64,000 bases of DNA, taken from IMG/VR virus record IMGVR_UViG_3300026484_000351, positions 32,769 through 96,768 of that record; one strand, written 5' to 3'. This document shows, one piece after another, positions 8,008 to 16,060 of this stretch. Each line of letters opens with the position of its first letter. Position 1 is the stretch's first letter. The notes beneath the pieces were generated by a model. The model was not told the DNA's origin. It saw nothing but the letters and a program-made list of their open reading frames with translations, and ran no database searches. The position numbers and the translations under genes were made by a program. The stretch is from a virus.

Positions 8008-8255
8008 TGAATAAAATACTTTTAAATGATGTTTTAAAAGTTAAAAATGATTTTTGGGAGGGAAGGAACCCAGAAATTATAGGTTTAGTATCAGAAGTTC
8101 ATACCGATTCTAAAGTATATTTTATGAATTTTATAAATGGTATAGATGCACTCCCAACTGTTTCTAATGGGTTTTATATTAAAGAAAATGATATAATTGA
8201 AAATTTTGGAAATATCAAAGTTTTTAAAGATAAGTATCCAGAATATTTTTTATAA
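8007..8255 (+). CDS. Unknown protein with YPE tail (KYPEYFL)
   Basis: The 82-residue product is translationally coupled to the MoxR gene by a TAATG overlap. The first part (KVKNDFWEG to KVYFMNFING) looks like a small beta-barrel. A short linker leads to the C-terminal DKYPEYFL. This gene is followed by no close ribosome site, which shows that the tail is not just a by-product of an overlapping Shine-Dalgarno sequence. The function is unknown. Confidence 0.75.
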   Translation: MNKILLNDVLKVKNDFWEGRNPEIIGLVSEVHTDSKVYFMNFINGIDALPTVSNGFYIKENDIIENFGNIKVFKDKYPEYFL

Positions 8256-8320
8256 TTTTTCTTATGAGCATAAGTTAGATAGTTATGGAAAAATAAATAA
8301 TAAAAATATGTTGGTCGATT

Positions 8321-8437
8321 ATGGCAACTAAAACAAGTCCGGGTATAGGTGATTTTCTACTACACTCAAGTAAATCTGGTAGAAATATGATAGTTGAGAT
8401 TATGGAAATTTTTATAACGGATTCTTGTAGTGTTATA
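8321..8437 (+). pseudogene. Small gene cut by the IS607-like insertion
   Basis: An open frame MATKTSPGIGDFLLHSSKSG... reads into the transposon edge with SCSVII. Joining base about 8437 to about 10481 restores SVIIIGAK-stop, with that stop overlapping (TAATG) the start of the gene at 10498. The same join restores the phage promoter core TGTTATAATTATA. So the element appears to have landed in the last codons of a roughly 43-residue gene. No clear ribosome site precedes ATG 8321. Confidence 0.5.
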
Positions 8438-8640
8438 ATAGCAAAGAAATATAAATTTATATAAAGAATATAAATCTATATAATAGTATAAAAAGTTATA
8501 CTATCCTTATTTACTGCTTCTAAGTAACTTCTATAGAACAATTTCTATAGTGGTATAAGAACTCCACAGTCATTAATTTTTTATACTGGTTAGGTACTAT
8601 TCTATCCTAGCCAGTCTTAATGCTTCATTTAGTATGTTTA
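8438..8640 (-). ncRNA. Predicted omega (re)RNA at the tnpB 3' end
   Basis: In IS605/IS607 elements the guide RNA of TnpB spans the 3' end of tnpB and the right end, and its guide is copied from the flank. This stretch contains strong hairpins, CTATAGAAATTGTTCTATAG and AGTATAACTTTTTATACT. It is nearly identical to the other copy at 53100-53284. The guide would be the flanking bases read outward, about ACACTACAAGAATCCGTTAT. The RNA is predicted from family knowledge, not shown. Confidence 0.5.
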
Positions 8641-9775
8641 TAGAAGCATTTATATCTCTATCTTCTTCAAAACTGCATTCAGAACATGAGTATATTCGCT
8701 CTTCGAGCGATAAACTCTCTTTTACTGAACCACATCTTGAACAGGTTTTAGAGGAAGGATAATAAGTATCTATTCTAGATATACTAACTTGGTTTTCGTT
8801 AGCTTTATACTCTATTTTAGATACTAAATCACTCCATGCTATATTAGATATAGCTTTAGACAATCTTCTATTTTTAATCATATTTTTTACTTGAAGACTT
8901 TCTAAACCTATAAAATCATATAGATTGATTAGTTTTTTGGATACCTGATGATTTATAGTGTTTCTTGAATTCTTTATTTTATTATGCACCCTAGCTACTT
9001 TTAATCTAGCTTTATTTCTATTTTTGCTTCCTTTCTTCTTTTTACTTAGTTTTCTTTGTTCTAATTTAAGTTTTCTTTGGTACTTATATGTTAATTTATG
9101 ATTTTCTATAGTATATCCATCAGAACATATTATCATATCTTTAAGACCTAAATCTATACCTACTTTCTTATTGGTTTTCTTTCTATTATTCTTTACTTCT
9201 ATCTTATGTGTTATGGTTATTCAGTACTTATCTAGGTTATCTTTTTCTATAGTAAAACCTGTTATTTTACCTATATTATGGTTTGTTTTATGTTTCTTAA
9301 ATTTTATTTTATGGTCTTCTTTAGTATAAGATGACTTATTGCTTTTATTTAATTGTATATGGTTATCTTCTATTTTAACTCTAGAACCAGCCTTCATACC
9401 TATAGTCTTTTTAGATGTCTTTTTACTCTTAAATTTAGGATATCCTCTATCTGGTTGTTTTATAAATTCCTTCATACCAAGATATAAATTAGATAAACTA
9501 GATTGTATAAAATCATTAGGTAATTTATTAATAAAAGAATATTCTTCTTTTAATTTAGTACTAAAACCTACTATACCAGTTTGATTAGGTATCTTAGGTC
9601 TCACTTGACCTTTATTTTTGCCTTTTTCTATAGTGTACACACCAAAATAATTATCTTGTATCTTACCTAAAACATTATTATAGGTAAATCTATAGAGGTT
9701 AAATTGTTTATCTAATAATGCTTTTTGTTTAGCATTAGGATATAGTCTATATTTGTTTGTTCTTACTAATTCCAT
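8597..9775 (-). pseudogene. tnpB: TnpB nuclease interrupted by an in-frame TGA
   Basis: The N-terminal 184 residues (MELVRTNKYRLYPNAKQ...) stop at TGA 9223-9221. The same frame continues with ITITHKIEV, so the lesion is a single nonsense codon, probably TGG to TGA in a K-Y-W context. The RuvC catalytic residues are present downstream: the Asp in VGIDLGLKD, the Glu in GLESLQVK and the Asp in DRDINASINI. The zinc finger CSRC...CSEC is also intact. TnpB is an RNA-guided DNA endonuclease. A restart at ATG 9136 would give only the C-terminal half. Confidence 0.88.
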
Positions 9776-9808
9776 ATTTAACCCCTTTATATTTATTTAT
9801 ACAATTAT

Positions 9809-10408
9809 TTATATAATATTATTTTTAAGATTTTCTTGTACAGATTTTAACATCTTTCTTCTATTACTATACATTTTCATACTAAAATGATGTATTATAG
9901 ATATTAAATCCTGTGTTAATTCAGTTTGAAAATCTTCTTCTTTGGTAAAATTTATATATACTATATCTGTTCCATAACTACTAAACCATTTTTCTATATA
10001 ATTATAGCCAAATCTAGTAAGTCTATCTTTATAAGAAATATATATAGTATCTATATTACCATTTTGTACTTCTTTAATAAGAGCATTAAAACCCTTCCTA
10101 TCTTCATTCATTCCAGAAGCTATATCTTTATATACCTTATCTACTATAATACCTTTAGAAGCAATAAATTCCCTTAATATTTTTTCTTGCTTTTCTAAGT
10201 CTTCTTTTTGTTTAGTATTACTTACTCTACAATATATAACTTGATTTTTATCTTTGGGTTTTGTGAGCATTAAACTATCTATATCATATAAGAAATTCCT
10301 ACTATTTAATTCTTTGTATTTAACCTTTCCTTGTCTTCTATAATTATTTAAAGTTTGACTTGTAATGCCCAAAATCTCTTTTATTTTCTTAGCGTTTATA
10401 TAACTCAT
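9809..10408 (-). CDS. tnpA: IS607-family serine recombinase TnpA
   Basis: The 199-residue product starts with a MerR-like helix-turn-helix (INAKKIKEILGITSQTLNNYRRQG, split by none) and continues with a resolvase-type serine recombinase domain. The catalytic serine is in IYCRVSNTKQ (about residue 63), with EKQEKILREF and SYKDRLTRFG downstream. This order (HTH before the catalytic domain) is typical of IS607 TnpA. The gene looks intact, so the element may still be mobilised even though tnpB carries a stop codon. Confidence 0.92.
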   Translation of the reverse strand: MSYINAKKIKEILGITSQTLNNYRRQGKVKYKELNSRNFLYDIDSLMLTKPKDKNQVIYCRVSNTKQKEDLEKQEKILREFIASKGIIVDKVYKDIASGMNEDRKGFNALIKEVQNGNIDTIYISYKDRLTRFGYNYIEKWFSSYGTDIVYINFTKEEDFQTELTQDLISIIHHFSMKMYSNRRKMLKSVQENLKNNII

Positions 10409-10497
10409 TTATTTCCTTTTATATTTATTTATATATTAAGTAATTTTATTATATAATTTATTATAGATAGAAAGTTATTAATTATAGGTGCAAAATA

Positions 10498-10626
10498 ATG
10501 TTTATTATTGGAGAAAAAGGTCCGGCACCTCTTAAAGGTACTATTGCTTATGTTACTAATTATGATTTATGGATAAATTGCAATTTAGAAGAAATCCCTA
10601 GTAAATATCCGGAGGTATATATTTGA
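10498..10626 (+). CDS. 42-residue protein with YPE tail (KYPEVYI)
   Basis: This short gene sits directly after the left end of the IS607-like element. It begins MFIIGEKGPAPLKGTIAYV and ends SKYPEVYI. The GGAGG inside the tail codons is the ribosome site of the next gene, whose TTG start (10623) overlaps the stop. The barrel-like beginning is very short, so it may be a minimal version of the SH3-like plus YPE-tail layout. Confidence 0.65.
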   Translation: MFIIGEKGPAPLKGTIAYVTNYDLWINCNLEEIPSKYPEVYI

Positions 10627-11102
10627 AAATAAATGAATTAAAAATAACTCACACCAATGGAGATTTATATTCCGGATATACGATTGAACTTAACAATATT
10701 ACTAAATATTTTGAACACAATGAGAAATTTCAAGAAGCAGGAATGTTCACAACTAGAAAAATGAAACAACTTTTAGAGGACCCAGAATTCCTAGACTTTG
10801 TAATAAGTAATTACAAGTCTTCAGAACCAGTTGTTGATTTTGATTCTCTAATAGTAGAAAAGGGAGTATCAAAATCAATGCAGGTGCTATTTTATCGTTC
10901 TAGAATAGCAATGAATTATTTTGGAGTGATAACCGAAATGTTAATGAAACTCCGAAATCGAAAAACGATTTTAATTAAACTAGAAGACCCCTTAAAAAAC
11001 TTTAATATAGAAACAATCGTAAAACTACAAAATAAAGAAGAAATGAAGGAGTTTTTTGATTATCAATATATTGAAAACAAATACCCGGAGATGTATATAT
11101 GA
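10623..11102 (+). CDS. Unknown 159-residue protein with YPE tail (KYPEMYI)
   Basis: The start is TTG 10623, eight bases after GGAGG and overlapping the previous stop. No in-frame ATG is nearby. The product is alpha/beta with helix-rich centre (TTRKMKQLLEDPEFLDFVI) and ends in a helix leading to ENKYPEMYI. The next gene starts within the stop codon (ATGA). No family is recognised. Confidence 0.75.
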   Translation: MKINELKITHTNGDLYSGYTIELNNITKYFEHNEKFQEAGMFTTRKMKQLLEDPEFLDFVISNYKSSEPVVDFDSLIVEKGVSKSMQVLFYRSRIAMNYFGVITEMLMKLRNRKTILIKLEDPLKNFNIETIVKLQNKEEMKEFFDYQYIENKYPEMYI

Positions 11103-11365
11103 AAAAAAGAGAAGTATTAAAAGGTGATTATGTTTTAATAAAAGACCGTAATGATATTCAGCATGTTGTAAGAGTAGATGCTGTTGTAAAAATAGATACG
11201 ATAAAACCTTCAAAAAAAGTCCAAGCGTATGCAAGTACTATTATTAAAAGTATAGATAAAAGTAATCTTAATACCACCACATTTTATGATAAAGATGTAC
11301 AACTAATATTAGGAGCTATAAATGCTCGAACACTAGAAACAGAATATCCTGAGATATTTCTATGA
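11099..11365 (+). CDS. SH3-like protein with YPE tail (EYPEIFL)
   Basis: The 88-residue product begins with a barrel-like motif (LKGDYVLIKDRND...VVRVDAVVKI). A helical linker and the ending ETEYPEIFL follow. ATGA overlaps tie it to the genes on both sides. The function is unknown. It belongs to the same run of tail-bearing genes. Confidence 0.75.
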   Translation: MKKREVLKGDYVLIKDRNDIQHVVRVDAVVKIDTIKPSKKVQAYASTIIKSIDKSNLNTTTFYDKDVQLILGAINARTLETEYPEIFL

Positions 11366-11631
11366 TTGGTAAATTTGTATTAATAAAAACAGATAATATT
11401 ATTGAAAAAGGTTCGAAGCACTCAGAAGATCAACCTTGTTATTTTGTGGTAAATATAATAGAAAAGAGTAAAATTGGCAGAGATTGGAAATCAAAAGTTC
11501 TTTGGTTTTATGATGTTGCATATAATGAATTACATTTTTTTAAAAAAGATATATTGTTTGAATTTGAAAAAGAACCATCTTGGAGAGAGATGGAAAACAT
11601 GGAAGGAACACATCCAGAGTACTGGTTATAA
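11362..11631 (+). CDS. SH3-like protein with YPE-type tail (HPEYWL)
   Basis: The 89-residue product starts MIGKFVLIKTDN and has beta-strand-rich composition through VLWFYDVAYNEL. The last helix REMENMEG runs into THPEYWL, a tail with His for Tyr and Trp for Phe. The stop is followed at once by AAAGGA. No family is recognised. Confidence 0.75.
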   Translation: MIGKFVLIKTDNIIEKGSKHSEDQPCYFVVNIIEKSKIGRDWKSKVLWFYDVAYNELHFFKKDILFEFEKEPSWREMENMEGTHPEYWL

Positions 11632-11653
11632 AGGATTAAAAATAGTTTATGCA

Positions 11654-11974
11654 ATGGTAGATGACCAACTGAATATTTTAAAAATATATTCAGAAAAGGG
11701 TTTAGATGACATTAGAAAATTAAGAACTATCCATGTAAGTAAATTTGAAAAATTAAAATTTAATGGAAATTATGGAAGTTCAACTGTTTTTCCGTTTTAT
11801 GATATTAATGAGGCAAAAATAGTTACTGCTATTAAACAGGTTCAGGGATTAAAGGAACAAGCAATTAATTATGAGAATAACGACTGGAAAATTAATGAAA
11901 ATTTCAAAAGTATAGATAAAACTCAAGAGTGGTTGAAAAAGAAGGAAAAAATTTATCCAGAGTACTTCGTTTAA
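11654..11974 (+). CDS. Unknown protein with YPE tail (IYPEYFV)
   Basis: The frame is open far upstream into the previous gene. I take ATG 11654 (MVDDQLNILK) as start because AAAGGA lies ahead of it, although the spacing (about 17 bases) is long. The 106-residue product contains a beta-rich first half, a helix with KIVTAIKQVQGLKEQA, and ends KEKIYPEYFV. It is followed by a promoter rather than by an overlapping gene. Confidence 0.6.
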   Translation: MVDDQLNILKIYSEKGLDDIRKLRTIHVSKFEKLKFNGNYGSSTVFPFYDINEAKIVTAIKQVQGLKEQAINYENNDWKINENFKSIDKTQEWLKKKEKIYPEYFV

Positions 11975-11977
11975 TCT

Positions 11978-12006
11978 TATTTTAATATTTATTATGTTAT
12001 AATTAT
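11978..12006 (+). promoter_or_regulatory. Promoter of the repeated phage family
   Basis: TATTTTAATATTTATTATGTTATAAT is a slightly diverged copy (AATATTT for AAGGTTA) ahead of the 44-residue gene at 12034. Confidence 0.75.
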
Positions 12007-12033
12007 TATAGAAAAACACATAAAGGTTATATA

Positions 12034-12168
12034 ATGACAAAAGCGATAAACAACTACAGAATAAGTATTAATTCAAATGACAGATTAACTGGAGAGTTTA
12101 CAGGTGGAAAAGAATATTTTGAAACTGAAGCAGAAGCAGTGATAGTTTTTAATAAATTTGTTTTATAA
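12034..12168 (+). CDS. 44-residue unknown protein
   Basis: The gene has its own promoter and ribosome site TAAAGGTTATATA. The product, MTKAINNYRISINSNDRLTG..., has a beta-hairpin-like start and an acidic helix EAEAVIVFNK, ending FVL. Its small size leaves the function open, but its signals support real expression. Confidence 0.65.
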   Translation: MTKAINNYRISINSNDRLTGEFTGGKEYFETEAEAVIVFNKFVL

Positions 12169-12254
12169 GAATTAGCACCAAATAATAACTTTCTATTTAT
12201 AGAGAAATATATAAAAATGAAATTTTAGCAAGTTTTGATACAACAGGAATATAA

Positions 12255-12875
12255 ATGATACATAATTTTTTAATAGAGTCTTTGAATGATATTGAAGGTA
12301 TTAATAAAATACAGCATAAACTACAAGATACTTTGTTAAGACCAGCAAAAATCCCTAAGGGAACAGCGGCATTATATTTTAGTGCAAGTGAACTTTCTCG
12401 AATAGTTACTAAATTTTTAGATATTAAAAAGAAGTTTATTGAATTAGATTTATTTAAAGATGAGTTTGATAGATGTAATTATTTTAAAGTTTCTGAATTA
12501 GATACACTTACTTTAATAGAACATAATTTGATGCTTTGGGATTTAAATTATGAAAGTTTATTTGCCACTTTAAAGTATGAAATAAACGATTTAACAGAAA
12601 GAATAAAAAGAGCACCATTAAATTGGTATAATAAGCATGCTTATTTAATAAATAATGAGACTTATATTGACAAAAAATATTTTAGTATTTACAGAATAGT
12701 TGATAAAAATTGGGATACTTTAACAATCACCTTAGAATGTTGTAAGTATAGTACCCATTCGAAAAGTCTTTCAATAGATATAGTTAAAATTAAATGTGAT
12801 AGTATTAGAGATATATATCAAGAACAGTTTTTAAGTGAAGAAATAGGGAAGATTTACCCCGAATGGTTTTTATAA
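12255..12875 (+). CDS. Unknown 206-residue protein with YPE tail (IYPEWFL)
   Basis: This is the largest tail-bearing protein. The first 130 residues are helical (ESLNDIEGINKIQHKLQDTL, SELSRIVTKFLDIKKKFIEL). A beta-rich segment around SIYRIVDKNWDTLTITLECC has the barrel look of the smaller relatives, and the end is GKIYPEWFL. The stop merges with TAAGGAGA, the ribosome site of the metallopeptidase/VWA gene, so the two are likely co-translated. Confidence 0.75.
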   Translation: MIHNFLIESLNDIEGINKIQHKLQDTLLRPAKIPKGTAALYFSASELSRIVTKFLDIKKKFIELDLFKDEFDRCNYFKVSELDTLTLIEHNLMLWDLNYESLFATLKYEINDLTERIKRAPLNWYNKHAYLINNETYIDKKYFSIYRIVDKNWDTLTITLECCKYSTHSKSLSIDIVKIKCDSIRDIYQEQFLSEEIGKIYPEWFL

Positions 12876-12884
12876 GGAGAAATA

Positions 12885-14228
12885 GTGGAAAAAGCAACAG
12901 TAGAGAAATTATATAACGAGCAGGATAGGGAATGTATAGATTCCACCTTTGCTAATATGTTTTCTAGTCCAGCATACAGAGAAGATTATGTTTTTTATGC
13001 TCATATATTGGCGCAATGTAAAGTAATTATGACAAGCGATGTTGATTTAGCAGGAGTAAATTTTACAATTAACAAGTATAACCTTTTTATTAATCCAGAA
13101 AGATTTCTTGAATTACCCCTTTTGGAAAGAATGTCAGTACTTAAACACGAATCGCTTCATATTCTTTATGGGCATATTTCAAGAAAGGGAGACAGAAACC
13201 ATAAATTATTCAATAACTCTTCAGATGTTGCAATTAACCAGCTTATCACGAGAGAACATTTACCTGAAGGCTGTCTTTACCCTGATACTCTTGAAAAGGC
13301 TCTAAAGGAACAAGGTTATAAAATAAAAGTACCTGAAATGCTTTCAGCAGAACATTATTATGATTTACTTCCTTCAGAAATAAAAGATAATGCCGAGAAT
13401 GGACAATGTAATAGTGGAGAAGGAAATCCTCAAAATTGTGAAAAATGTGGTGGAGCTGGTAAAGAAGAAGACGGAAAACCTTGTAAACATTGTAATGGAA
13501 CGGGTAAAGAATTCTACAAAGGTTTATTTAAAGATAATCCACTTGATGACCATAGCAAATGGAATGAGTCAGAAGGAGAATCTGACTTACAACAGGACAT
13601 CACAAAAAGAATGATTGATAAAAGTATTGAAAAATCAAGAGGAAACACGCCTTCTCATTTAGAGTATTTTATGGAATTATGGGGGAAAAAAGCACAAATT
13701 AGTTGGAAAAAAGTTCTTAGAAATATCGCAAGTAATAAAAAAGCAAATAAAGTAACAACTATTATGAGAAAATCAAGACGGTTCCCAAATAGACTTGAAA
13801 TTAGAGGCCATAAGAAAGACAAAATCTTTGATATTGTAGTTATATTAGATGTTTCGGGGAGTATGTCAGATAAAGAAATTATTACTGGACTGGCAGAAAT
13901 TCGTGAAGTAGCAAAACTTACGGCAAGTACTGTTAAAATTATTCAAGTTGATACAGAAGTGCATGCAGTAGAGGATTTTACGCCAGGCAAATTTAATAGA
14001 AGTGCAGGTGGTGGAACAGAAATGCTACCAGGATTTAGATACATTAAGGAGAATAAGGTATCGCATGATGCTATTATTTTAATTACAGATGGATGGATAG
14101 AGGATATTTCATACTGGGCAAAAGAAGGTGTAGCACCAAAATGTCCTTTAATGATTCTTAGCACTGAAGCAGATATTGATGTTTCAGGATACAGAAATTA
14201 TAGATTTTTCAAACTAGATCAAGCGTAG
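12885..14228 (+). CDS. Metallopeptidase-like and VWA domain protein (MoxR partner)
   Basis: The start is GTG after TAAGGAGAAATA. The 447 residues show an N-terminal zinc-peptidase-like domain with HESLHILYGH (HExxH, about residue 88), a DnaJ-type zinc module with two CxxCxGxG repeats (about 185-210), and a C-terminal VWA domain. The VWA metal site is complete: DVSGS (about 322), the Thr of GGGTEM and the Asp of LITDGW. This layout matches the COG3864/DUF2201 family, which accompanies MoxR ATPases. It probably works with the ATPase at 6715, using the metal site to grip an acidic residue of a client. Confidence 0.88.
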   Translation: MEKATVEKLYNEQDRECIDSTFANMFSSPAYREDYVFYAHILAQCKVIMTSDVDLAGVNFTINKYNLFINPERFLELPLLERMSVLKHESLHILYGHISRKGDRNHKLFNNSSDVAINQLITREHLPEGCLYPDTLEKALKEQGYKIKVPEMLSAEHYYDLLPSEIKDNAENGQCNSGEGNPQNCEKCGGAGKEEDGKPCKHCNGTGKEFYKGLFKDNPLDDHSKWNESEGESDLQQDITKRMIDKSIEKSRGNTPSHLEYFMELWGKKAQISWKKVLRNIASNKKANKVTTIMRKSRRFPNRLEIRGHKKDKIFDIVVILDVSGSMSDKEIITGLAEIREVAKLTASTVKIIQVDTEVHAVEDFTPGKFNRSAGGGTEMLPGFRYIKENKVSHDAIILITDGWIEDISYWAKEGVAPKCPLMILSTEADIDVSGYRNYRFFKLDQA

Positions 14229-14238
14229 GAAAAACATT

Positions 14239-14502
14239 ATGAATTATTATGAAAATGCTAATATGCAATTTGAAAAAAGAGAACCAATTAGATATTATTT
14301 TGATGGTAAAGATCTCAAAGGAATTTATAATATAGATTCTGGAAAAAATCTAAAAAAATCTATTTTAAAAAGAAAATTCAAGATAGGCTCATTAAAAAGT
14401 GTTGATATAGCCGAATATAGAGAACTAGGATTATTTCATAGTTATCATAAAAGTATTTCAAAAGAAAAGGCAGAAAAATTATATCCAGAATTTTTTATAT
14501 AA
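14239..14502 (+). CDS. Unknown protein with YPE tail (LYPEFFI)
   Basis: The 87-residue product follows the VWA gene after ten bases with a TAGGAAAA site. The N-terminal half is rich in aromatic and charged residues (REPIRYYFDGKDLKGIYN). The tail helix SKEKAEKLYPEFFI is a clean example. Neighbours on both sides carry tails or bind tails in the proposed model. No known family. Confidence 0.75.
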   Translation: MNYYENANMQFEKREPIRYYFDGKDLKGIYNIDSGKNLKKSILKRKFKIGSLKSVDIAEYRELGLFHSYHKSISKEKAEKLYPEFFI

Positions 14503-14511
14503 GGAAAAAAT

Positions 14512-14793
14512 ATGAGTTTAAAGAATATTAAAGTATTTAATCAAAATGAATATATTGGTAAAATTATCAAACTTCAAATGAAAGGTACTAACAATATAGG
14601 TTTTTATGAAGTTGTTAAATTTAACAGTTATATATCTTGTAGATTAATTTATACTATTGAGAAAGGAACAATAAGAAAACAATTTAAAACTAATAGATGT
14701 GTCTTATTTGACATTAAAGATTTTTTTAATAGTGAATTCTTAAATTGTAAACCAGAGGAATTTGAAATTAAATACCCTGAATATTTTATATAG
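14512..14793 (+). CDS. SH3-like protein with YPE tail (KYPEYFI)
   Basis: The 93-residue product has a barrel-like first part (YIGKIIKLQMKGTNNIGFYEVVKF, split around NNIG) and a helical second part (FDIKDFFNSEFL) ending KYPEYFI. Its ribosome site is TAAGGAAAAAAT. The downstream stop fuses with TAGGAGAG. Confidence 0.75.
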   Translation: MSLKNIKVFNQNEYIGKIIKLQMKGTNNIGFYEVVKFNSYISCRLIYTIEKGTIRKQFKTNRCVLFDIKDFFNSEFLNCKPEEFEIKYPEYFI

Positions 14794-14801
14794 GAGAGAA
14801 A

Positions 14802-15017
14802 ATGAATGAATTAGATAAATATTTTAATAAAAAAATGTCATTCAAAGACATATTTACTAAAGATGGAAGTGGTTCTTTTAGTGAAGATTTTGATGTCCGT
14901 ACTATAAAGGACAGAAAAATGGAAAATATAAAAAATTATATCAAAGAACATTATGATATGAGTTTGGATGAATTAGATGAATTTATAATGAAATATGAAC
15001 CTGAAAGGACTGTATAA
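14802..15017 (+). CDS. Acidic 71-residue protein without tail
   Basis: This gene interrupts the run of tail-bearing genes. The product is acidic and helical (NIKNYIKEHYDMSLDELDEF) and ends PERTV, so it lacks the YPE tail. It overlaps the next gene by one base (TAATG). The function is unknown. Confidence 0.75.
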   Translation: MNELDKYFNKKMSFKDIFTKDGSGSFSEDFDVRTIKDRKMENIKNYIKEHYDMSLDELDEFIMKYEPERTV

Positions 15018-15460
15018 TGGGTAAAATCTTATACGCAATTAAACCAATAGGTGTCACAAAGGGGTTTGGGCGAGTATATAACAAACAGTTATATATTGGT
15101 AAGTATGAAGTTATTAATGGTACTGACATTAAATTAGTAGAAGTGCAGGACTTTAATAAAAATATAATTAAAAGACATTCATTTCCAGCGTCACTAAAAT
15201 ATGGCTCATACAATGGAATACAAACAGAAGATGTTGGTAGTGAAAATATCTATTCTGGAATGCCCAACACCAATTCGGTAATATTATTTGTAACATTAGT
15301 CGAAGCCAAATTACAAAAATTAATAGATATAAAATATATTAAGATATATTTTGAAAAGGAACTAAGAAAACTTCAAGAAAGAGCAGAAAATAATCTACCT
15401 AAAAATATTGAAGAAATTTTTGAGGAATATAGTGGTAAATACCCGGAATATTTAATATGA
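15017..15460 (+). CDS. SH3-like protein with YPE tail (KYPEYLI)
   Basis: The 147-residue product begins with a barrel-like region (MGKILYAIKPIGVTKGFGRV through IKLVEVQDF) and continues with a long helix (FEKELRKLQERAENNLPKNI) before EEYSGKYPEYLI. It is joined to its neighbours by TAATG and ATGA overlaps. No family is recognised. Confidence 0.75.
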   Translation: MGKILYAIKPIGVTKGFGRVYNKQLYIGKYEVINGTDIKLVEVQDFNKNIIKRHSFPASLKYGSYNGIQTEDVGSENIYSGMPNTNSVILFVTLVEAKLQKLIDIKYIKIYFEKELRKLQERAENNLPKNIEEIFEEYSGKYPEYLI

Positions 15461-16020
15461 TTAATTCAGGTGAGCATTTTGAAAATTATATTAGTCACAA
15501 AGATATTAAAATTTATTTTGATAACAATAAAGATAAAACCCAAATGAAATTATTTACCTCTTATTATGGATATATAACTGTTAATGGCAGAAAAACATCC
15601 CTTCAAGAAGATTATAAAGTTGAACCAGTTGAAATTGTATTATCTGTAGAAAATAAAGAACTTTGTGACCCGTTCAGAAATATGGATAATCTTATGAATG
15701 GATTAGATGAAAAACATAATACAGGTTTAAGCTCAGATAGTTTTAAAAACCCCGAGTTGACAGAATGGCAACCTTTACCCAAAGATACATTAACCTATTT
15801 TGATTGGCATGTAACTTTAACAACTCAAAATTCAGATATAGAAATTGATAAAGGAATTATAGAAAGACTTAAATTTTTTCATACAATGGAACAGGCAGAA
15901 ATGAATTATATTAAAATGATGGAATATAAATTTAAAGAATTAGGAATATTTGAAGCATTTGATAAATATAATGAATTATATAATTCATTAAGTAATAAAT
16001 ATCCTGAAGAATTTATATAA
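15457..16020 (+). CDS. Unknown 187-residue protein with YPE tail (KYPEEFI)
   Basis: The start overlaps the previous stop (ATGA). The protein has an alpha/beta first half and a helical second half (HTMEQAEMNYIKMMEYKFKE), ending NKYPEEFI, the only copy with an acidic residue in the variable position. The function is unknown. Confidence 0.75.
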   Translation: MINSGEHFENYISHKDIKIYFDNNKDKTQMKLFTSYYGYITVNGRKTSLQEDYKVEPVEIVLSVENKELCDPFRNMDNLMNGLDEKHNTGLSSDSFKNPELTEWQPLPKDTLTYFDWHVTLTTQNSDIEIDKGIIERLKFFHTMEQAEMNYIKMMEYKFKELGIFEAFDKYNELYNSLSNKYPEEFI

Positions 16021-16060
16021 AAATGAACAATTACTTAAAAAACTTTATTTAAGGAACTAT

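Larger units (their letters stand above)
8438..10480 (-). mobile_element. IS607-like element (tnpA plus interrupted tnpB)
   Basis: The element is about 2.04 kb, close to the size of IS607. It carries a serine-recombinase tnpA and a downstream tnpB on the minus strand. The right end is defined by comparison with a second copy ending at 53284: both share a sequence ending TTTCTTTGCTATTATA. The left end is inferred from the reconstructed target gene (see 8321). Edges are accurate to a few bases only, because the flanks are AT-rich and no target duplication is obvious. Confidence 0.85.

Noticed and set aside
9221-9223. TGA read as tryptophan (recoded genetic code)
   Set aside because: TGA is used as a normal stop in many intact genes here (675, 11102, 11365, 15460, 19258) and tryptophan is always TGG in intact genes. 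TGA inside frames occurs only in decayed ones.
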